This document shows, in pieces, positions 1-13,035 of a stretch of 64,000 bases of DNA (position 1 is its first letter; every line of letters starts with the position of its first letter). The translations under genes were made by a program, and so were the position numbers. The notes under the pieces are model-generated. The model saw only the letters and a program-made list of their open reading frames with translations. It was not told where the DNA came from and made no database searches. Source of the stretch: Paragonimus skrjabini miyazakii (lineage: Eukaryota > Platyhelminthes > Trematoda > Plagiorchiida > Troglotrematidae); assembly GCA_014338405.1 (NCBI GenBank), contig JTDE01002255.1, forward strand, positions 31,981-95,980, written 5' to 3'.

Positions 1-560
1 CAAGCTATGAATAACGCCTGCGTATGCAGTATACGTTCGCACCAGTAGCTGCTCCACCCGATTTACTTGATTTTTGATTAGCGTCTGAGTATGTAGTATA
101 TGTTCACACTAGTAGCTGCTCCTTCCAAACCACCTCTACCACGAACAATCTGGAGGACAAACACATGCGGGAAGGGATGACAAATCTGTATTTGAAGCGT
201 TTGGGGTACACGGTTATCATAATCTTTGATTCCATTGATTGCCCTATTGATTGGACGTTTTCTGCACCCCAATAGATACTTGGCGTTCTAAACATCGTAG
301 TGTGACTGCCTGTCAGGTATACCTCCCGGTGATCGGCAGGCAGCTTGACTTCATCTGTTTCCGTATATTGTTCCGCCACACGACACCAATCTAGTTAGAA
401 ACAAGGCAGTAGGGTGGATAGAATTTACTTCTGAAGATTCTAGATGATAGAGTGGGACATGGTACCCTTTTCTTACGTCGATCCATATACACCGAAGATG
501 GAAGCAACCATATGATAGCGTCATTTCCAACCATTTCTAAGAGCAACGTTTCAGCGACCA
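1..560 (-). repeat. Dispersed repeat with minisatellite, copy 1 (antisense, runs off window)
   Basis: Read on the minus strand this stretch matches 8450-9240 read on the plus strand. Shared parts are the block around 78-420 (the KLPADHRE-like reading here, KLPAHHRQ-like there) and then a minisatellite: at 1-125 a unit ending in AGTAGCTGCTCC appears twice about 66 bp apart. Reading frames are broken by stops in both copies, so this is an old element, not a gene. Family not recognised. Confidence 0.6.
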
Positions 561-587
561 GTATCCCTGCTAGCACCAATTGGGGAA

Positions 588-745
588 TTATTTTGGGATA
601 ATGTAGGGTTATTTCGGGAAATATTAGGGATGATTTTATGGGCCAATGGCGTGGTTTCCTGCTAGAACCAATGAGGGAAATATTTAGGGGTAATGTAGGG
701 TTGTTTCGGGGAACATCAGGGATGAATTTTTGGGCCAATAACGTG
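588..745. repeat. Tandem duplication, period 92 bp
   Basis: Two diverged copies of a G-rich segment lie head to tail. GTAGGGTT starts at 603 and again at 695, and each copy runs on to a GGGCCAAT block (about 640 and 733). The spacing is constant at 92 bp. It adjoins the upstream end of the dispersed repeat at the window start. Confidence 0.65.
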
Positions 746-964
746 ATTGTTGTGGAAAATGAATACAATATTCTCGGCAGTTACACAATCCTTATTAATG
801 TAATACTTGAAATATACGTCACAAGGGAATCGCTGGACAATTGATGAATTGATTGTTGTTTAGACGATGTCTAACCGGTTCAGTTATTCACGCGCGTTTT
901 GTTCAAATTGTTGGCTGTGCACACTGATTAAGGTTTGCCAGATCTGACAAATCGAGTTGTCAAT

Positions 965-1440
965 ATGTCTGATCGCCACGATGATAACGCCGAGGTAAAA
1001 GACATTACTTCATTAATTGAACCTTCAGTGGTTTTCTGAAATGTTCGCTAGTCGGTCCATTATTTATCGTACTGTTCAACGTTCACTTACTGAATTCCAT
1101 CGTCATGTACAGGAGTCCCTAGAGAATGTGGACGTTGGCCAACGTTCTTCACCCACCGCGGTGCCTGAACGTGAACATGCACCACGGTCGCTCGCAGGAG
1201 GTAATATTAATTCAAATAATAATTGAAGGATCGGTTTCAGATGTACCGGAAAACTCATCAGGAACTGGTCTGCAAGATCGAGATGCTGATTTTCCTCACT
1301 CTGGCGTTGTTGGCCGCCTTCGAGACTGGGTGATTTCAAGCAACATTCCTAAAGTGCAGGTGACACGGCTTCTACGCATTTTGAAGGAAAGAATACCAGA
1401 GTTGCCCGGTAATGCCAGAACTCGGCAATTGCGTAGTTCG
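965..1440 (+). pseudogene. Broken ORF, possibly first exon of a transposon protein
   Basis: Three frames in succession carry protein-like sequence: from ATG at 965 (MSDRHDDNAEVKDITSLIEP), then from about 1030 a Ser/Arg-rich stretch (FASRSIIYRTVQRSLTEF), then from about 1205 a stretch ending GRLRDWVISSNIPKVQVTRL with a following LKERIPELPGNARTRQL. The switches imply two frameshifts. The last stretch resembles the opening of uncharacterised invertebrate transposon-associated proteins as I remember them (a W-A/V-x-x-N-N-I pattern followed by LP and RTLL); that link is tentative. It lies 1 kb upstream of the Merlin remains but nothing ties the two together. Confidence 0.35.
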
Positions 1441-2444
1441 CCGGTATGGTGTTTCAAGGCCGAAACGAGTCGGAAACGGCCATTTAGGCGCGAAAAGATA
1501 TTTTTCAAATTTTTCATGAAATATTAAAATGCATATTACGGGACGATTATATATATCTCTTCGAGTATACTAGTGGCGTTGCAATGGAAAAAATCTGGCG
1601 TACCTAAAAATCGTCCATATTCGAACTTTTGCTGAAAAAAATTTGTCGCCATTTTTTTCGATAAAAGCATAATGTTGGCTTTTTTAATCGATTTGACGTT
1701 CTGAAACTGCTTCCATTGAAATTTTCGTGGTGGAAGGCATCTCACCATCCGTCAGAAACACTCAACTTTGTGCGGTTTTGGAGATGTAATAGAATTTGTA
1801 ATTGTCGACGACGTTGTGTTCACATCGCATTGTACACGAAATATCACAGTAATTCCTAATAAAAACGATGTCGCCACGGTTGTTGCTTAGTTACTCATCG
1901 GAATTACATATTCAGCCTGTTTTCCCGATAGTATTTCCGATGGAAAACGGCCTACGTTATCACCTGATTGTTTCTACCTACGGTGTGGTGTAAACATGCA
2001 TAACATGTCCCACCCTATCATTGAAAACGTGCGTTTTGTTTTGATTATTGCTTATTGGTCATGCTTCAAGGTAGCTGGCCATATGTACGCGAGTCAATGC
2101 TCACTTATCCGACGGATGATGACCAACTTTGATGCTCGTTATTTATCTGACGAAAAAATTGATTCCCACTTCTACCGTTTCAGCTACAACCCCACTATTT
2201 CCGAGCCATGGATGCTTATGATTCAGATGACTGTTGGTCCATCTTTTCTACGGCTGCAGACTTCACTGCCAGTTTGTTATCCTATTTCTCGTGGTACTCA
2301 GTGTCAGCTGAGTGCTAGCTTCACAGACGTCGTCGTACTCTGGAAGGAGGATCGGCTAGGTCTAATGCTGTAGCCTCTTTGGTGTTTTGAAGGGAGCAAT
2401 CTTGGGCTGACTCAGAGATCTATGCGCAGTGGAAACAGAAGGCA

Positions 2445-2936
2445 ATGTTTGCAAGTGCCAAGGTTATACTGACCGAGTTGGCAAGACACGGCGTTTTGAA
2501 GGACGGCATGAATTGCGTATGCCGCGCCCCTGCTATTTTAGTGAAGGATGATTCTGTGTTGGACAATTATCGGTGGAAGTGTGGACCGTGTAAGCGGCAC
2601 CATTTTGTTCGAAAAGATTCCATTTTTGGAAATACACGTCTGACGTTAGAGGAGGCATTCATGATTTTGATACATTGGTCGTTCAAAAACAGCATAACTT
2701 CCACAGCCACAACGTTGAAAATAAACTTCAAAACAGTCGCCAATTTTCATCGTTGCATACGCCTGGCATTGAGTATGGTAAGTTCAAGCAAACGGTTACA
2801 TGAGTTTCAGGAACAACGGTCCTATTACGACCGAGTTGGGGGAATTCGCCAAAAAGATGGAACTCATTCCATCATCGAAATTGATGAATCACTGTTCATA
2901 AAACGAAAGTACCATCCGAAGACATGTCCGGGTAAG
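2445..2936 (+). pseudogene. Merlin (IS1016/ISXO2-like) transposase, N-terminal half
   Basis: Merlin is a cut-and-paste DNA transposon described in schistosomes and other animals. The reading frame gives a zinc-finger-like C-x-C pair and RWKCGPCKRHHF, then a helix-turn-helix-like region (LTLEEAFMILIHW, TLKINFKTVANFHR), then GIRQKDGTHSIIEIDESLF with the first catalytic acidic residue (IEIDES) and KRKYH. The frame then runs into sequence antisense to the C-terminal half, which lies inverted at 2945-3340. The family normally has one continuous transposase of roughly 300 residues; here it is cut between the first and second catalytic acids, so it cannot be active. ATG at 2445 is the first in frame; the true start may be earlier. 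Confidence 0.8.
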
Positions 2937-3233
2937 CCTGTTACATTAATAATCTCCTGAAGGTGTGACTGGAACTGCCGTTCGTTTGATCCAGCTATAG
3001 AACGGAAATGCTTCTTGGCAAAGGACCAAAGGTTTCCTATGTTCTGTTTGTGAACCAGATTATTGTCGGGATCCACAAAATTTTCTGAATGGTTGATCTT
3101 CCAATGCTCGTAATGAGCTAGTCCATCCAAAGCTCTATAGGCTCTCCATTCGTCCGTTATGATGATGGTGTTCGGCTGAAAGCGAATGAATGAAATAATG
3201 TAACAAGTTAACCCGGACATGTCTTCGGATGGT
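2911..3233. repeat. Inverted repeat at the Merlin junction, arms about 45 bp
   Basis: Arm 1 at about 2911-2955 and arm 2 at about 3190-3233 are near-perfect reverse complements around the shared core CCATCCGAAGACATGTCCGG. They bracket the inverted transposase half and mark the breakpoint of the flip. Confidence 0.7.
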
Positions 3234-3340
3234 TCTTTCGCAGCCTCTACTACAAAATGCAGAGAAACGGTAGCCCCAAGTTTGTCTGGTTCCTGCTGTT
3301 TTACATATAACGCCCGCTCGTAATTGTGATCACTGGTCTG
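2945..3340 (-). pseudogene. Merlin transposase, C-terminal half, inverted
   Basis: On the minus strand, from about 3300 downward, reads LGATVSLHFVVEAAKEPSED, then IIITDEWRAYRALDGLAHYE, INHSENFVDPDNNLVHKQN and IGNLWSFAKKHFR. TDEWRAY, NHSENFVDP and the following Gln-Asn/W block are the second half of the ISXO2/Merlin DDE domain, with the second catalytic Asp in TDEW; the usual last Glu appears as Asn in the IGNLW block. It should follow the plus-strand half at 2445-2936 but is flipped. The junction carries a short inverted repeat (about 2911-2955 against 3190-3233). Confidence 0.8.
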
Positions 3341-3359
3341 CACTTTGACTCACTGCCCT

Positions 3360-6300
3360 CATTTGTCTTCGTATTCGCTAAATCTCTTGTAAGTGTGTGA
3401 CTCTGGAACATAATATAATACCCACATATGTAATGGTAGGGCATGATACATAGACAAACCGAAGCCGGCATTTATGAAATTAATTTTTCGCCTATGGTTA
3501 TTTTTGGCGAAGCCGACCAATCGGAAACCAAACATCAGTGACATGCTGTCAAGTGTTAAATGTACTGCATCAATGCAAATTTCCACGGTCAAACAGGTAC
3601 AACGAAATTACAGTCTATCATTGGCTGATCATATTGGCACATACAAAGCCACAAACTGAACGTTAATTGGCGCGTTACAGAACAAAGAAATAAACGAATA
3701 AGGCGTAACATTGGGACTGTTCGTCCAATCCTGATGTAGTATCTTCAACGCGACGTTTGTATTGGTCTCTTGTTAGAGAGCATATTATGTCGGAGTTTGG
3801 ATAAGCGGTGAATTGAGTAGATTTTCACCACACATACTCAAACGAACGATTGGTTAATCGCGCATGGTGTTTTCTAAACTATTTCACTTGAAAACAAAGG
3901 TAACGACCACAATGCCACATCAGCGGTTATCGACGTAACAATTTAAAACTTCTCTCGCGAATTGTACAAAAAATATCAGCAAAAATTGAGTTCACACTCA
4001 CGCTTTGCAAGTGAGTTATTATTACCTTGCTATTAACTTCACACAGTAGCACACTGTAACTTCAGTTGCTTCACAAATCTTTGTCTTTCAAATCATAAAA
4101 TTGTTGTTGGTGTTTTCTGCCATTCTTTAAATCAGAAACAACCACGCCCGATAGTAAAATAGTTCACACTTCTCCTTCTAAAATATCCAGTCTCATCCAT
4201 TTCTAGGTAAGCTACATAAATACCCAGTAACGGTAGAGTAGTTTGAGAATTCACCACCCGCCGTTAGATTCAAACCGGAATTCACGAACCGGCTGAATTG
4301 AGAGACCCTACACACCGAGTGGAAATATGTGGTAACCTTCCCAAAAATGTTAGTGCTTCCGATAAATACCCAATATTCAGACTGTCGGTCACAGCGAAAA
4401 TTTGCGATAATGGTCAAAGCAGCTACAGTGATATTTACAAGGTATGGTAGAGCAAGTACCCACAAAACACGCCGACCCTAATCCGACTCTGGCAAGTGTA
4501 GGTAAGAAGTCGAATCCACAAAATTTGGACCCGCCTGTCTTCCTTCACCTTGACAAAAGTTTCTACATATTTTCCCAGAACAGTCTACATCAAATAGTGG
4601 CGGAATTCTTCGGTTATTCGTTTTCTCCATTCTGAAAAATCATTTTACTGGCATGACCTTGACCGTAAGGCCAATGTTAACCTTGCGAAGCAAGAATTGA
4701 TGTAACTAATGGGCTTTTTTTATAGAATATTGAAAATTTTGAGAAATATCTTTTTATAAGCAAGTGTCCCAAATGCATCTTAATGAACTGGAAGTTCTCA
4801 CCCCACTATATCCGTTTTGTTACTTTATTTTCATAATTGGTGTATTGTACAATTAACGGTTAAGTGTATGGTATGCGTTTCGCATTACCACGTGTGTACT
4901 GACCACGTTCATCAGAGCGTGTTTCTCACAGATGCGTTGGGAAATATACCATTATTATTATGATTTGGAGTCACTGTCGTCATGCTACTACCTCAATATC
5001 CCTACACTGTTGGGACTAACCTCTTTGAAAGAAAAGCGAATAGGTTCAATAGCTTCCTGGTGTTTGTTGGGATACTCGAACTACATACTAAAACGTCTGT
5101 CATTTTCTGAGGGGTGTAGTGTTCACGTTTCGGATTCAATAATGTCTAAAAATTTTGTTCCATCATCAAGCCGTCAGTTATGAGCCACCTTGGAACGTTT
5201 TTCATTCACCTGCGGTCGGCAAGGCGCTGGTAGCCCGGTTGCCAGACTCACGCATGTAACCGACCACACAACCCTAGCCTTATGGTTGCGAACTATATAA
5301 GATCCATTTGGCTTTCGGCTTCTCCATTTTCTCATTTCAGGTTAGATGTTTGGGGAAAGCTTATACTTGAAACTGTTGATAGAGCAAGTACGACCTCTAT
5401 TTCTACAGTGGCCAGATATTTACAAACACTGCTTCTAAACGACTGAATACGCTTGCTTTGTTTATGTCAGGATAGCTGGCACGTTGGATTGCTCCTTCAT
5501 TCTCTTTTAACACTGCTCCATTGCCTTCTATCCGCAAGTGCAATGAACAACCCCCATGTATTCGGAAATGAAAGTGGAGGCTGTTGCTGGTTCATATCTT
5601 GCTGCGTTGCTTGAGACCAATCTGTTCAATAGGCTCTCTTGTCCCTTTATGTATGAATTCGTACATTAGTTAGGTTATGAAATGAAATTGTGTACCAGTC
5701 GACTTTGGCACTAAGCTTAACAAAGAAATTTTGACTTTGAACTGAACTTTGGGGATTTCGATTATTTCAAAATTGAACACCACCGACGCTTGATCGCTGC
5801 CCTTACATCCAGTTGAGCCGCTCGGCCAGCTCACCTCAAAAAAAGCATCGAACTCGAGGTTCGGTCCAATTAGAGCTCATCAGTAGTGTATACACGTGTC
5901 TTAATCAGAATTTTCACCCCGGTCTTCACGTTTGTGAGACTAGCCTATTAACCACAAAATCAGTAGCCTCATACTAGACACGGTCGATCAGTCATACTTA
6001 AACGCTCAACCGCAACTTTGTATGAACAGTCCCATTCAACGACTTTCATCATCAGTTAGCGCTCCTAGCAAGAAATATCGGAACGTTTTTCCCAACCTTC
6101 CACTCAGTCATGTGGGACACTCCGTTTTCCAGCATCCTTTCCGACCACATCTGAAGTAGCCATTATGCTTATTGTTTTAACATGATAAGGTTCTGAGCGC
6201 AGTCACACCTGCTGCCAGATGCTTCACTATCTCCTGCACTTCTTGCAGCGTATCCCGGAGCGTATCTTGTGAGTCCATGTGCATACCTCCCAACGTTCAC

Positions 6301-8450
6301 GTCGCTCATGCGAGTTTGTGAATATCAATCAGTCAAGTGACGTGGCAATGCGTACTTTGTTAAATACAATTGGATAGAACCGTCGTTTCAGATTCCCTTG
6401 CTGCTATAATTATTGATTCAATTCAGATAATTCTCTGTCCAACACTCCTCGCAAAGTGAAGACAAACGAGAGAGAGGCTTCTGCGCGTTAGTTGGAAGTT
6501 GCTGCACTTGCAAAAACGTTCCTTATGGAAAAACTTAGGAAGACGTACAATGAAGGTAACTAAATAGGGACCAAGCGCATAGATGAACACAATTGTTATG
6601 ATTGAAAAGAAACAGCAGACAGTTCATGAAACATAAATTTCTCAAATTTTAAAGCAAAACGACTAAAACGAATATAATGATGCGATTTCATTTTCGCACG
6701 TTTTTCGCCGGAGCGGCGAGGGTGAAACAAGCTTTCACTCTACGGCGAAGTCGCTGCAGAATACAAACTGTCGTGTCTTACGAGGCTACAAAGACCTCCA
6801 AAAGTTTCTGACTATTTGCATCAGCCGCAAACTTGAGGCATTGTATGTGATGGCTACGCTGAATATGAACAGAAGCTGATTCAAGTACAGAGGCATGAGA
6901 TCTCTACTGATTATAGTATTCATGAGGCCTAATCGCGGGATTCACGAGGACTCAAATTATGTTATTTCGAGTTCATTCAACTGCCAAGAGTTCTCTTACT
7001 ACTAGTTCGTTCCTCTGGGCCTACACTCATGGTATGTCAATGTATGATTGAGCACCGGCTTTGCCACGCAGTCTATAGGTATACAAAAGTAGACCATCCG
7101 CGCCAGGGGCTTCCGTGAGCACTACTCGAATGCTGTCACTTGCAGCACTCTCAATCAGAGGTTTGAACTTTCAACGATCAAGAAGAAATTGAGTGTGGTC
7201 CAATTTCAGTGATATTGGTGCTTCGTATTACCAGCCTTTCGAATTCACGTACTAAGCTTGAACTCACATATCACAGATGAAGCACTGCATACTGTAATCC
7301 CTCACTTGAATAACTTCTGAACACAAACCGCAGTGGAAGTTCAACCATGCCTGCGCCGGAATTCAAAATGATTGAGTTCAGTTGAGGACAAGAAAGTGAG
7401 GTAAAAGTATTCAACTTGTAACTAGAAGTTTTTGGGGACGGCTGACAAATAAGTTTTGCCTTTGAAGCCACAGACATTTGAACGGTTGAACAGATCTCCT
7501 TCATTTTCTCTTAAACTCGATTATCTATTTTCATTCTTTTTCAATGCAATTTAAAATGAGTAACAGCGGAATAACTAAGTGCTGATTTTTGCCAATTCTT
7601 TGAGCAACCTTCTTGACATGACCTTTGTTGTCATGTCCAGAAGCTTTGGAAGTGGTAGCTTGTTTCGATATCATAGTTATGGATCGTATCTCGAACGAAT
7701 TCCGAACAATTTTCATAGTAGTGCGCGTGTCCAATTTTAATGCAAGCTGTAACTCTGATCGTATTAGATAAGCCTTCTACTAGTAGGTTCTTACATTTTC
7801 CTGTTACAGCATTGTTGTTAGTTGTATACATCGCCCTAAAATATGTGAACTGATCGCGTTCACTGGAACGTGATTCTCGCAGTGAGGTCCAGTAAATTTT
7901 TTGCTAACTTCAAGCCTATTATTATTATTGTTTTGTTCAGCAGAAGGCGGGACAACTGTGACTTTCAAACACGTTGGGTCTGAAGGTTGTTTAGAAGAGA
8001 AGACGTGCAATTGGGCGAAAATCCTCGTTTTTGAATAGTTTTGAAAATATCAGAATCCGAATTTCAGGCGAAGTACCTATGCTTCACCGAATTTAAGTAA
8101 GAAGTATTAAAAAGTGGGTTGGAACACATCGAAAGCGTCCCTAAATTATTAGCCTGGTGATGAAAAACCTTTTCGATGTTCCTCCAAAAACAACCCAGTA
8201 TTGGCGTCAGCCCAACTTTGAAGTTTTACAATTGCGTTCAGTGCAATTTTAGAGAGAAAATACATGACTGTTTAACCTGAGAAAGCTCATTTTGACGTCG
8301 TTTGAGAGATATGAATGAAAAGGAAATTTACGACCATACGAATTTGGGACTGTATTTCAACAAAGATTCTAACATATCTGACAGTTAAGCATCTGCTATG
8401 ACGTGTCTGGTCTCTTTATATATGTGAAGGTTATACTTCTCTCTTTCTGC
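3360..8450. other. Long stretch with no recognised gene
   Basis: No reading frame above about 90 codons and no family I can recognise. 3359-3592 (minus) and 4193-4465 (minus) are open but look random. A TATATAAG at about 5293 followed by a pyrimidine-rich run and TTTCAG near 5340 is suggestive of promoter or splice signals but no coding sequence follows. Confidence 0.4.
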
Positions 8451-9240
8451 AGTTATGCAGGCAGATGTTGGCCGGAAAATAATATTCCTAGAAGTAGCTG
8501 CACATAACATTATCAGATCGCTGTTTCCAAATTTGGCGTAAGTGGGACGGTGTAAAAATGAGTAGTATATTCTGCTGTCACTGAGGACCTTCAGAAATTA
8601 ATTTTGTTTACTTCACTGCATTGTTTCTAACTCGGCTGAGGTCGCGTGACTTTCGTATGAAAAAATACAACGGAACAAACTGGCCCAAGTTGCCTGCCCA
8701 TCATCGACAGATAGATTTTTGGGTCACTCACTACTTGATGTTCAGAATGCGGATTGTTCTTCGCGGTGCTGAGGGGTATTGTCATCAAGGGGTCATTTAT
8801 CAGGATTTCAGACAATGAGTAGCTTGTTTCCAAACGCTTCAACTAAGAATTTATATTACTTCCCCGCGTGTGTTATCAGTGCTGTTCATAGCATATCAGT
8901 CGAAGCGAGAAGCTACTAACGTGAACGCACACTTCGGCCTTGTTCATAGCATGTCAGTCAAATGAAGCAGCCACTCCTGTGAATGCGTACCGCATACTTA
9001 GACATTGTTCACAACATAAGTCAGTCGGACGGAGAAGCCACTAGTGTGAACAAGTACCGCAGAACTTCAACACCCCTGTCTGTGATTGCATACGCTTTCG
9101 TGAATAATTTCAGCAGGATCCATGTCAAACGGACTGACGGCGAGTGCGTTGAGGATCTAGGTCACATGTTCAGTCATTCGATGAACTGTAGGCACTTTGT
9201 ATTAAATTCTGGTTGTGGTAACTTCAAAAATATTTAGAAA
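8450..9240 (+). repeat. Dispersed repeat with minisatellite, copy 2
   Basis: Plus-strand counterpart of the repeat at the window start. The minisatellite is at 8883-9072: GTTCATAGCAT-type units begin at 8883, 8942 and 9007, so periods are 59 and 65 bp with substantial divergence between units. A degraded reading frame (KLPAHHRQIDFW near 8690) precedes it. No target duplication or terminal structure could be defined. Confidence 0.6.
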
Positions 9241-11380
9241 ATGGGGATTGGCGCCAAACCGGCCGTTTGCCATTTTGTACAAAAGTCGAACCCAATAAAT
9301 GTGGGTGATATTATCTCACGATTGGACAACAACCATTATTCTGAAATACACGAGGCGTGTAGGGTCAAATGTTGAACGAACCAAGGGGAGAATCAGCTTA
9401 AAAACCACGAAGTGTTTTTAAATTTATGATCATCTCAAAAACAATATAAATGGAGTATCCCGTGTAATTGCTGACATCAGGACAGCTGTCAAAATAACGC
9501 TTCCGTAGGCGGAGGTTTCTCGTGGCTACGTCTACGCGGTGCTCACTTCAAACGATGATGCAACCGCGGCAGAACTCAAGGCATTATCTGTTAATCCTGG
9601 ACATCTAATGGATTTTCGAGCGAAACTCAGTCAACTGGTAACGTCTGCCGGTAGGCGGGATCCAGAATAGTCGCGTCTGCAACCAACGGGCGCCTATAAA
9701 TTCTGAGTCCGCTGAACAACGGATTCTGATCGAAAAGTGAGAAGTTTCGTATAGGCGGGTTCCTCAAAAACAAGGTGCTAAAGCACGAGGAAATTAGTAT
9801 CAGCTAACTAGAAGATAGCAACAAACCTCGGCTTCGAATCCACCAATTTTACAATTTCGAAGACCAACGGTTCACGTGAATATGATCAAGTGCAGCAGTC
9901 GCGTAATAACGGAGTGATCAAGCGCAAATGAATCCAGGGTACATACAAAGAAAGGTTCAGCAGTGGGAAGTAAGGAAGAGAAACCACGCGAGAGCAAGTT
10001 CTCACGAGTAAACGGTATCAATTTCTCACAATACATCGAGATCAGCGTTCGTCAGAGCGTAACTTGAATCGTCGTGTCGGTCCTAAGCAGGAAGGCTCGC
10101 TATCACAACCAATATTTTCAATGTAAGAAAGAGATTGACCAACGGGAAGGGAATAAATGAAGACGATGATGATGTTCACCGACTTTCCATCAGACTCATG
10201 ACAGGTATCGAGTACTCAACGCGGTCAGCTACTAAAGCAAATTCATGAAACATCCACCTGAAAACAGACTTCTCTCCGCAGACTAAAATGGACTCGTACC
10301 ACTCAAGTCCAGGCTTTCAATCCGGTTTCCAACGTCAGTTAGCACGTGAGAACTTTAGGTATGGAACCTAATGTAAGTTCCGCCAAATTGATTTAAGTTG
10401 GCTTAATATTTTCTGAACCATCGACTTCTATTCATCAAAATTCAGACCATTGGTCCTTCTTCAAGACCACGCTGGAGGTTATTGGACTCCCTGTAATGAC
10501 TGAAAACTCGTATAAAACAGCGGATTAAAAGTTTCGCCAAGCATGCCTTGGTTTTTGAAATACATTACTGGTGACATCAACGTTCCTAATTTTCATCAGC
10601 GGTCCCACCAACGAGCCTGGATTGTGCTTGTTACAACTCGGAGTCCTGATGGCCCGTTCATACAAGAAATGGTGGATGCTGTTCAAAGGTGATTATCTTA
10701 CTCGCGGCCACCCTTCAACGTAGACAAGTGCCACAGCAGCTTGTTGAAAGTCAGCCGGGGTTGTTCAATTCTTCAATAAGTAACGGAAAGAAAAGAAGTT
10801 GCAGATATTACTGAGGGATTGGAAGTATACAAAGCGGGATTATCTAACTCTCTACACAGTGTTTGATGTCGAAATCAGAAGGAGATATGCTATTGTGCGA
10901 GCCAAAAAATCCGCCTCATCACAGGAGGTATATGTGATATTGTGGCCTTACAGGCATACTCGAAGCCATAATCTGGGTAGTAAGGACCGACAGGGGGCTA
11001 GAATATGATAGAGGACGAGGGCATCTCTGAAAACCTTTAAAGTTTCGCGAGGGCAACTATGACGTGCAAGAAGCGATGCAGAAGCGTTGCTGTAAAAACG
11101 TGAAATGTTCTCAATTACCAAAATTAACCAAACTCCGCAACAATATAGATGCCAGTATATCCTCTCGAACCCTTGTTTACGGGAGATGGTCATCTAGAAA
11201 TCGTGGGTTTTTTCAGCCATTCAGCGATTGATACACGGGTTCGAGGCAGGGACCCAAGGTTCCCGCATCCAGTCAGTTTTTCTTGCTCAACCTCAAGCGA
11301 GCGTCTGTTGGTCTGAAAGGCAGTCATTGAGAACGGGGTGTAGCACCGCTCTTGCGGAGTACAGCAAATACCAGAAACAA
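9240..11380. other. Stretch with no assignable gene
   Basis: Translations are cut by frequent stops. Around 10573-10690 a plus-strand reading (DINVPNF and onward) faintly recalls a LINE endonuclease GDFN motif but is too weak to call. The rest has no recognisable feature. Confidence 0.35.
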
Positions 11381-11387
11381 AGTCAGA

Positions 11388-13035
11388 TTACCTGCATACT
11401 AAATATTTTTGAAAATGAGAGTCAAGTGATGTATTAAAACGATGACTGGAAAAGCTGCTAACGACCTCAGCAGGAAGACTGCTCCAAAGGTTAACAACCC
11501 TGTAAGAAAAGAACTGCTGATCAGGGAAGGTCCGAGGACGAAGCTTGAAAAGCTTCTTGTTATGTCCTCGTCGGCCGTCATTATTCGCTACGATGAAAAA
11601 CCGTTCAACGAGACCTACCCTACAGATGTGTGAAAAAATTAAATCACCGCGGAGTCGTCGGAATTCAAGTGGGCATAGATCCAGACCTTCATGTCGGGAC
11701 TCGTCCGCCACATTTATTGGGCCCGTGACTAGTTTGGTAGCCGCACGCTCAACAGCTAATGTCTTTCTACAGGCCGGTATATACGACCTGATTAGCATAC
11801 TCGAGCAGCGGTCTTATACGTACCCCGTAAAGCGTTTGAAACGCTCTCTTTTGTATGCGGGGGAATGTGCGCTTAATCATTCTAAGTGCGGCAAATCCTT
11901 TTTTTGCCGCATCCCATGGTGATGCGCGAAAGATGAGTTAGACGACAACCAGATGCTCAGATCTTTCTTTAGATCTATTTGCATGATATCTACTGTGCGG
12001 AGTGCACTATAACTCACGAAGGCATTACCAGAGTCACCACCGAGTGACATATGTGCGTACTTACTATCTTTTAGTGGAAAACTCTGGTCGTCCGACCAAC
12101 ACTTAATCGCATCAAGATCAATCTTTACTGCCCCGGAATCAGTGAGGTTCCAAATGTTTTGGTAATCGGATATAGCAGGACGTTGCTGGAAATATTTCCC
12201 GGAAGGTCGTTGATGTATATCAGAAATAACAGAGGACCTAACACTGGCCCTTGAGGAACTCCCGCCGAAATGAATGGGGGAGATGAAAGGTCTGATCCAG
12301 TTTCAACTTTAAACTTCCTATTATCGATGAAACAGGTAATCCAGCGAAGAACCTTTCCTTGTATACCATAAGCTTCCAGTATGTATTTCAAGGGGCCGTG
12401 TGGGGCACGGTCGAAGAACCTGGCTAGGTCAAAGAAGATAGTATCTGAGATGAGGCCACTGTCTCTGGCCTCCGTCAGACTATCCATGAAAATAAGCATA
12501 TTAGTTATGCATGATCGATTGGGAAGGAAGCCATGCAGGGTGGAAGAAAAAGACGGTTTGATAGGAAGTGATCGAGGATGACACGCTTTGATAAGCGCTC
12601 CATTGTCCTGCATGGAATGCCAGTAAGGCTGATTGGCCGGTAGCTAGCCGAAGAGTGCTGGTCGGTCGTTCTAAATATGGGCTTGGCCGGGGTATCTTTC
12701 CATGTACTAGGGAGAATGCCGGTCTAGAGTGACTGGTTAGACAGCTTATAAAAGGGTTCTGCCAGCCTAGCAGCTGCCTCTTTGAGAATTCTGGGATGGA
12801 TCTTATCAGGACCAATTGCACTGTATGAATTGATCTTGGATAAAAGGTCTTCAACTTCTAGCCCAGAAAGCTCAGCAGTAACCAGTGGTTGCTGGAAATT
12901 CTGCAATGGAAGGATAGGGTGCAAAACCGGTGGTGCGACGTTGTAAACTATCGAGTAGTACTCCCTGAATATCTCGGCCACAACTAGGGAGACAAGTGAG
13001 GTCTTCCCGTCAGGCAGTAGACAAATGGCATCCTG
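11388..13035 (-). mobile_element. CR1-like non-LTR retrotransposon, 5'-truncated and decayed
   Basis: Read on the minus strand in order: 12981-12724 carries the region before the RT (AEIFREYYS, then IGPDKIHPRILKEAAARLAEP); 12613-12170 carries reverse transcriptase fingers and palm (GFLPNRSCITNMLIF, then LARFFDRAPHGPLKYILEAYG and ISAGVPQGPVLGPLLFLIYI); 11798-11388 carries the C-terminal part (LEFRRLRGDLIFSH, then FFSYRVVNLWSSLPAEVV). These are the standard blocks of CR1/SR1-type LINEs. The catalytic YADD box near 12170 is destroyed by a small deletion and frameshift. No endonuclease part is attached, so the copy is 5'-truncated. It lies antisense just upstream of the first HGPRT exon seen. Confidence 0.85.

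Noticed and set aside
5280..5345. TATATAAG plus TTTCAG as a promoter and acceptor
   Set aside because: No coding sequence or other gene signal follows.
10573..10690. Possible LINE endonuclease GDFN motif
   Set aside because: One short match with no second catalytic block nearby.
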